Positions 8,401 through 8,903 of a DNA stretch of 8,903 nucleotides are shown here, piece by piece (within the stretch, counting starts at the first letter, position 1; each line of letters begins with the position of its first letter). The DNA is taken from positions 1 through 8,903 of the forward strand of contig JAFPUX010000292.1 in the NCBI GenBank assembly GCA_017413145.1. Direction: 5' to 3'. The notes beneath the pieces are model-generated. The model was not told where the DNA came from. It made no database searches and saw only the letters and a program-made list of their open reading frames with translations. A program made the position numbers and the translations under genes. The stretch comes from Kiritimatiellia bacterium (GTDB taxonomy: Bacteria; Verrucomicrobiota; Kiritimatiellia; RFP12; UBA3636).

Positions 8401-8903
8401 CCGGCTCCGGGTCGAGCGTGCGGAACGCGAGGAGCGCGGAGACGCCCGTCTCGCCCTTGTCGTTCACGGCGGTCGCCCGCGCGTAGTAGAGCGTGTTGGT
8501 GAGGAGCGGCGCGAGCGGGACGGAGAAGGACCCCGTGGCGGCGTCCTCCGCGAGCGTGCCCGAGAAGATCGGGTCGGAGAGGTCCGCGCTCGCGCTCACC
8601 ACGAGCGAGACCGTAGCCGAGGAGGCGCCGTCGCCGAGCGCGACGAGCGTCGCGGCGACCGTGGCGTTGGTGTAGCCGACGGGATCGGCCACGACCGCGA
8701 CGATCGGCTCGGCGTCGTTGCCTTCCGGGACGAGGACCCGCAGGATCACCGTGCCGTCGCCGCCGCGGCCGCCGGTGGAGTTGTAGGGCGAGTTGCCCTG
8801 GCCGGATCCGCCGCCGCCGCCGCCGCCGAGGCCGTCGGCGCCGTTCGCGGCCGTGCTGCGCATCCTGCCGCCCGAGCTGGGGACGCCCGTGCCGCCGCCG
8901 CCC
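5465..8903 (-). CDS. Large probably secreted multidomain beta-rich protein (Gly-rich, FN3-like, beta-solenoid-like), N-terminus outside window
   Basis: The frame runs from a TGA at 5465-5467 to the right edge without a stop. The ATG at 8861-8863 is therefore probably internal, and any signal peptide is out of view. Numbering from that Met: up to residue 45 is a Gly-rich segment ending GGRGGDGTVILRV, like the Gly-rich domains of many surface proteins. Residues 52-150 and 155-252 are two FN3-like modules of similar sequence (LLTNTLYYARATAVN and LVPGSNYFYRVRAVN). From about 440 there is a segment like the start of autotransporter-type repeat regions (IWDDAAAWDKIG...WPCNPNDIAVIP), then Gly/Asn-rich short strands (LTITSGGLVLHGSG, GGALVLGGNQTN). 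Residues 1088-1118 form a module LPRGTYGSSDSG...DDLFTGTGTLRV. The protein ends in RIPPTIMILR with no barrel, helix or LPXTG motif. The visible part has 11 cysteines. Function is unknown; a surface-exposed or adhesive role is inferred from architecture. Confidence 0.9.
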   Translation of the reverse strand, partial: GGGGTGVPSSGGRMRSTAANGADGLGGGGGGGSGQGNSPYNSTGGRGGDGTVILRVLVPEGNDAEPIVAVVADPVGYTNATVAATLVALGDGASSATVSLVVSASADLSDPIFSGTLAEDAATGSFSVPLAPLLTNTLYYARATAVNDKGETGVSALLAFRTLDPEPAAVGLTPAGVGFGTITATANLASFGAGSSDATVYLDCSLLGDFSDTVSSPGVAVSALPFTQDLTTTGLVPGSNYFYRVRAVNTWGVSGVSATFEAATEASPVRLSRIGSTPAADGSQRLSVSTLAVEPGTSYALTISIDGATVATFVGQTSTRTFEVEYSGKPNSSHVAVASASALYLGRTYVTTERLAFTLGGNNVIVSDWSDHCSAATAIRVHAGDTIVLPQLRSGWRYRVLNDRFLSIDGLEITALEPAVAGIEVWNGETLMGTMAILVLPEAIEGGDIYVYDETVSTGNRIWDDAAAWDKIGSATDSQWPCNPNDIAVIPFHATENDAYLRHRTGLSLGGILFGNFRDVAAGCILERHSSVGTKTISFERTDGEPAFVKVTPNTYSERRNTLRFGGYEILLDCTSSVETDACSSPTNSALHQGYVTYSACTVHIPEGRYWAVDGLPGYNINMGPTIGAPNLTGEGLFWKRGMGGLTLGNLPGFHGTLVDSSHGQLDGFNRSGPIFWHEGAGGTNVSVAIAGWVAPRLGNPSVSASGYGWFRTGWDPGYGSDGPHPDVPWNPRKTMTLRGGAYEASSTENGNWGKGVRNSRIYEKLAVEAGMSYVGEGERGNNSGHPINYIEWNALEHGDKGTLVIYDPSRRGVAAAASETNDMTVVLNHDAFLVGAGSDGSCLSSDVYPIIPWIVATTTSDDSNWRNTMFASFDADGRLTRPIWNDTALDAVASPFSNAYLWDKTIEIGSDVTVNSLFMNNSGKNKWLGAGRTLTITSGGLVLHGSGTAIGLPGREDNGALVLGDADHPGYVFAKSSSRDSPNQIWADVTAPGGFVSSYGGALVLGGNQTNILDELVVNAGVLSLGTAERGCALAKNLPVRVCAGATLVAPRADSVKRSTLWFDGAGGQFGRIELPDGVAAQCKKAFWRDWPRTPEWQSLPRGTYGSSDSGVSGEFVRDDLFTGTGTLRVVADDRIPPTIMILR
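5468..5497 (-). other. C-terminal tail RIPPTIMILR, shared with the convergent gene
   Basis: The last 10 residues before the TGA stop. They match the tail of the + strand protein apart from one missing Ala and Ile for Leu. The domain just upstream (LFTGTGTLRVVADD) is different from the one preceding the tail in the other protein, so the tail behaves as a separate module. Confidence 0.8.
8108..8710 (-). repeat. Two tandem FN3-like modules (protein-level repeat)
   Basis: Two modules of about 98 residues (8414-8710 and 8108-8401). They share the pattern AT-x-A-x-L-x-x-x-G-x-G-SS-x-ATV-x-L near the start, a D-[LF]-SD turn, then L-x-x-x-Y-[YF]-x-R-[AV]-x-AVN and G-x-[ST]-GVSA near the end. The repeat is visible at protein level. 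I did not see long exact DNA identity, so it is an old duplication or a recurring family module. Confidence 0.65.
8808..8828 (-). repeat. (CCG)7 trinucleotide run encoding poly-Gly
   Basis: Seven perfect CCG units on the + strand, read as seven GGC glycine codons on the - strand. A further four GCC units occur at the right edge (8891-8902). Slippage would change protein length in whole residues without breaking the frame. Confidence 0.85.

Noticed and set aside
8861..8863. ATG as the start of the - strand protein
   Set aside because: The Gly-rich frame continues to the window edge, and no signal peptide follows this Met. The true start is probably outside.
8808..8902. CRISPR-like or tandem DNA array at the right edge
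   Set aside because: The repetition is simple GGC/GGN glycine coding, with no spacer-repeat periodicity.

Overview
The window is GC-rich bacterial DNA with three long genes and little intergenic space. I read it as a Gram-negative-like bacterium, most likely an uncultured member of Kiritimatiellota or a related Verrucomicrobiota/PVC lineage. The reasons are a good sigma70-type promoter, a family A DNA polymerase I, and two very large secreted beta-rich proteins. Those two combine PA14-like, fibronectin-III-like and autotransporter-style beta-strand repeats, a style I associate with that group. The taxonomy is inference from style, not a search result.

Layout: (1) Positions 1-1660, + strand, hold the C-terminal part of DNA polymerase I (polA). 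It has the rest of the proofreading domain and the whole polymerase domain; the 5' end lies outside the window. (2) Positions 1661-1835 are intergenic. They hold a GC hairpin after polA, a TTGACG-18-TAGAAT promoter, a second hairpin in the leader and a Shine-Dalgarno sequence. (3) Positions 1836-5396, + strand, encode a complete 1186-residue protein with a signal peptide, a PA14-like N-terminus, two FN3-like modules and a beta-solenoid-like C-terminal half. (4) Positions 5397-5464 form a short convergent intergenic spacer with a 16-bp GC palindrome and a 13-bp hairpin that could end transcription from both sides. (5) Positions 5465-8903, - strand, encode at least 1145 residues of a second large protein. 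It has a Gly-rich segment, two FN3-like modules and a beta-solenoid-like remainder. Its start lies beyond the right edge.

The most interesting signal is that the two convergent proteins, whose last domains look different, end in nearly the same short tail just before the stop: RIPPATLMILR and RIPPTIMILR. Neither has a classical autotransporter barrel, a PEP-CTERM helix, an LPXTG motif or a recognisable T9SS C-terminal domain. A common C-terminal sorting or anchoring signal is therefore a reasonable hypothesis. No secretion machinery, processing enzyme, RNA gene, CRISPR array or mobile element is visible in the window, so the export route cannot be judged from here. polA appears to be an unrelated housekeeping neighbour, separated by its own hairpin and by the promoter of the next gene.
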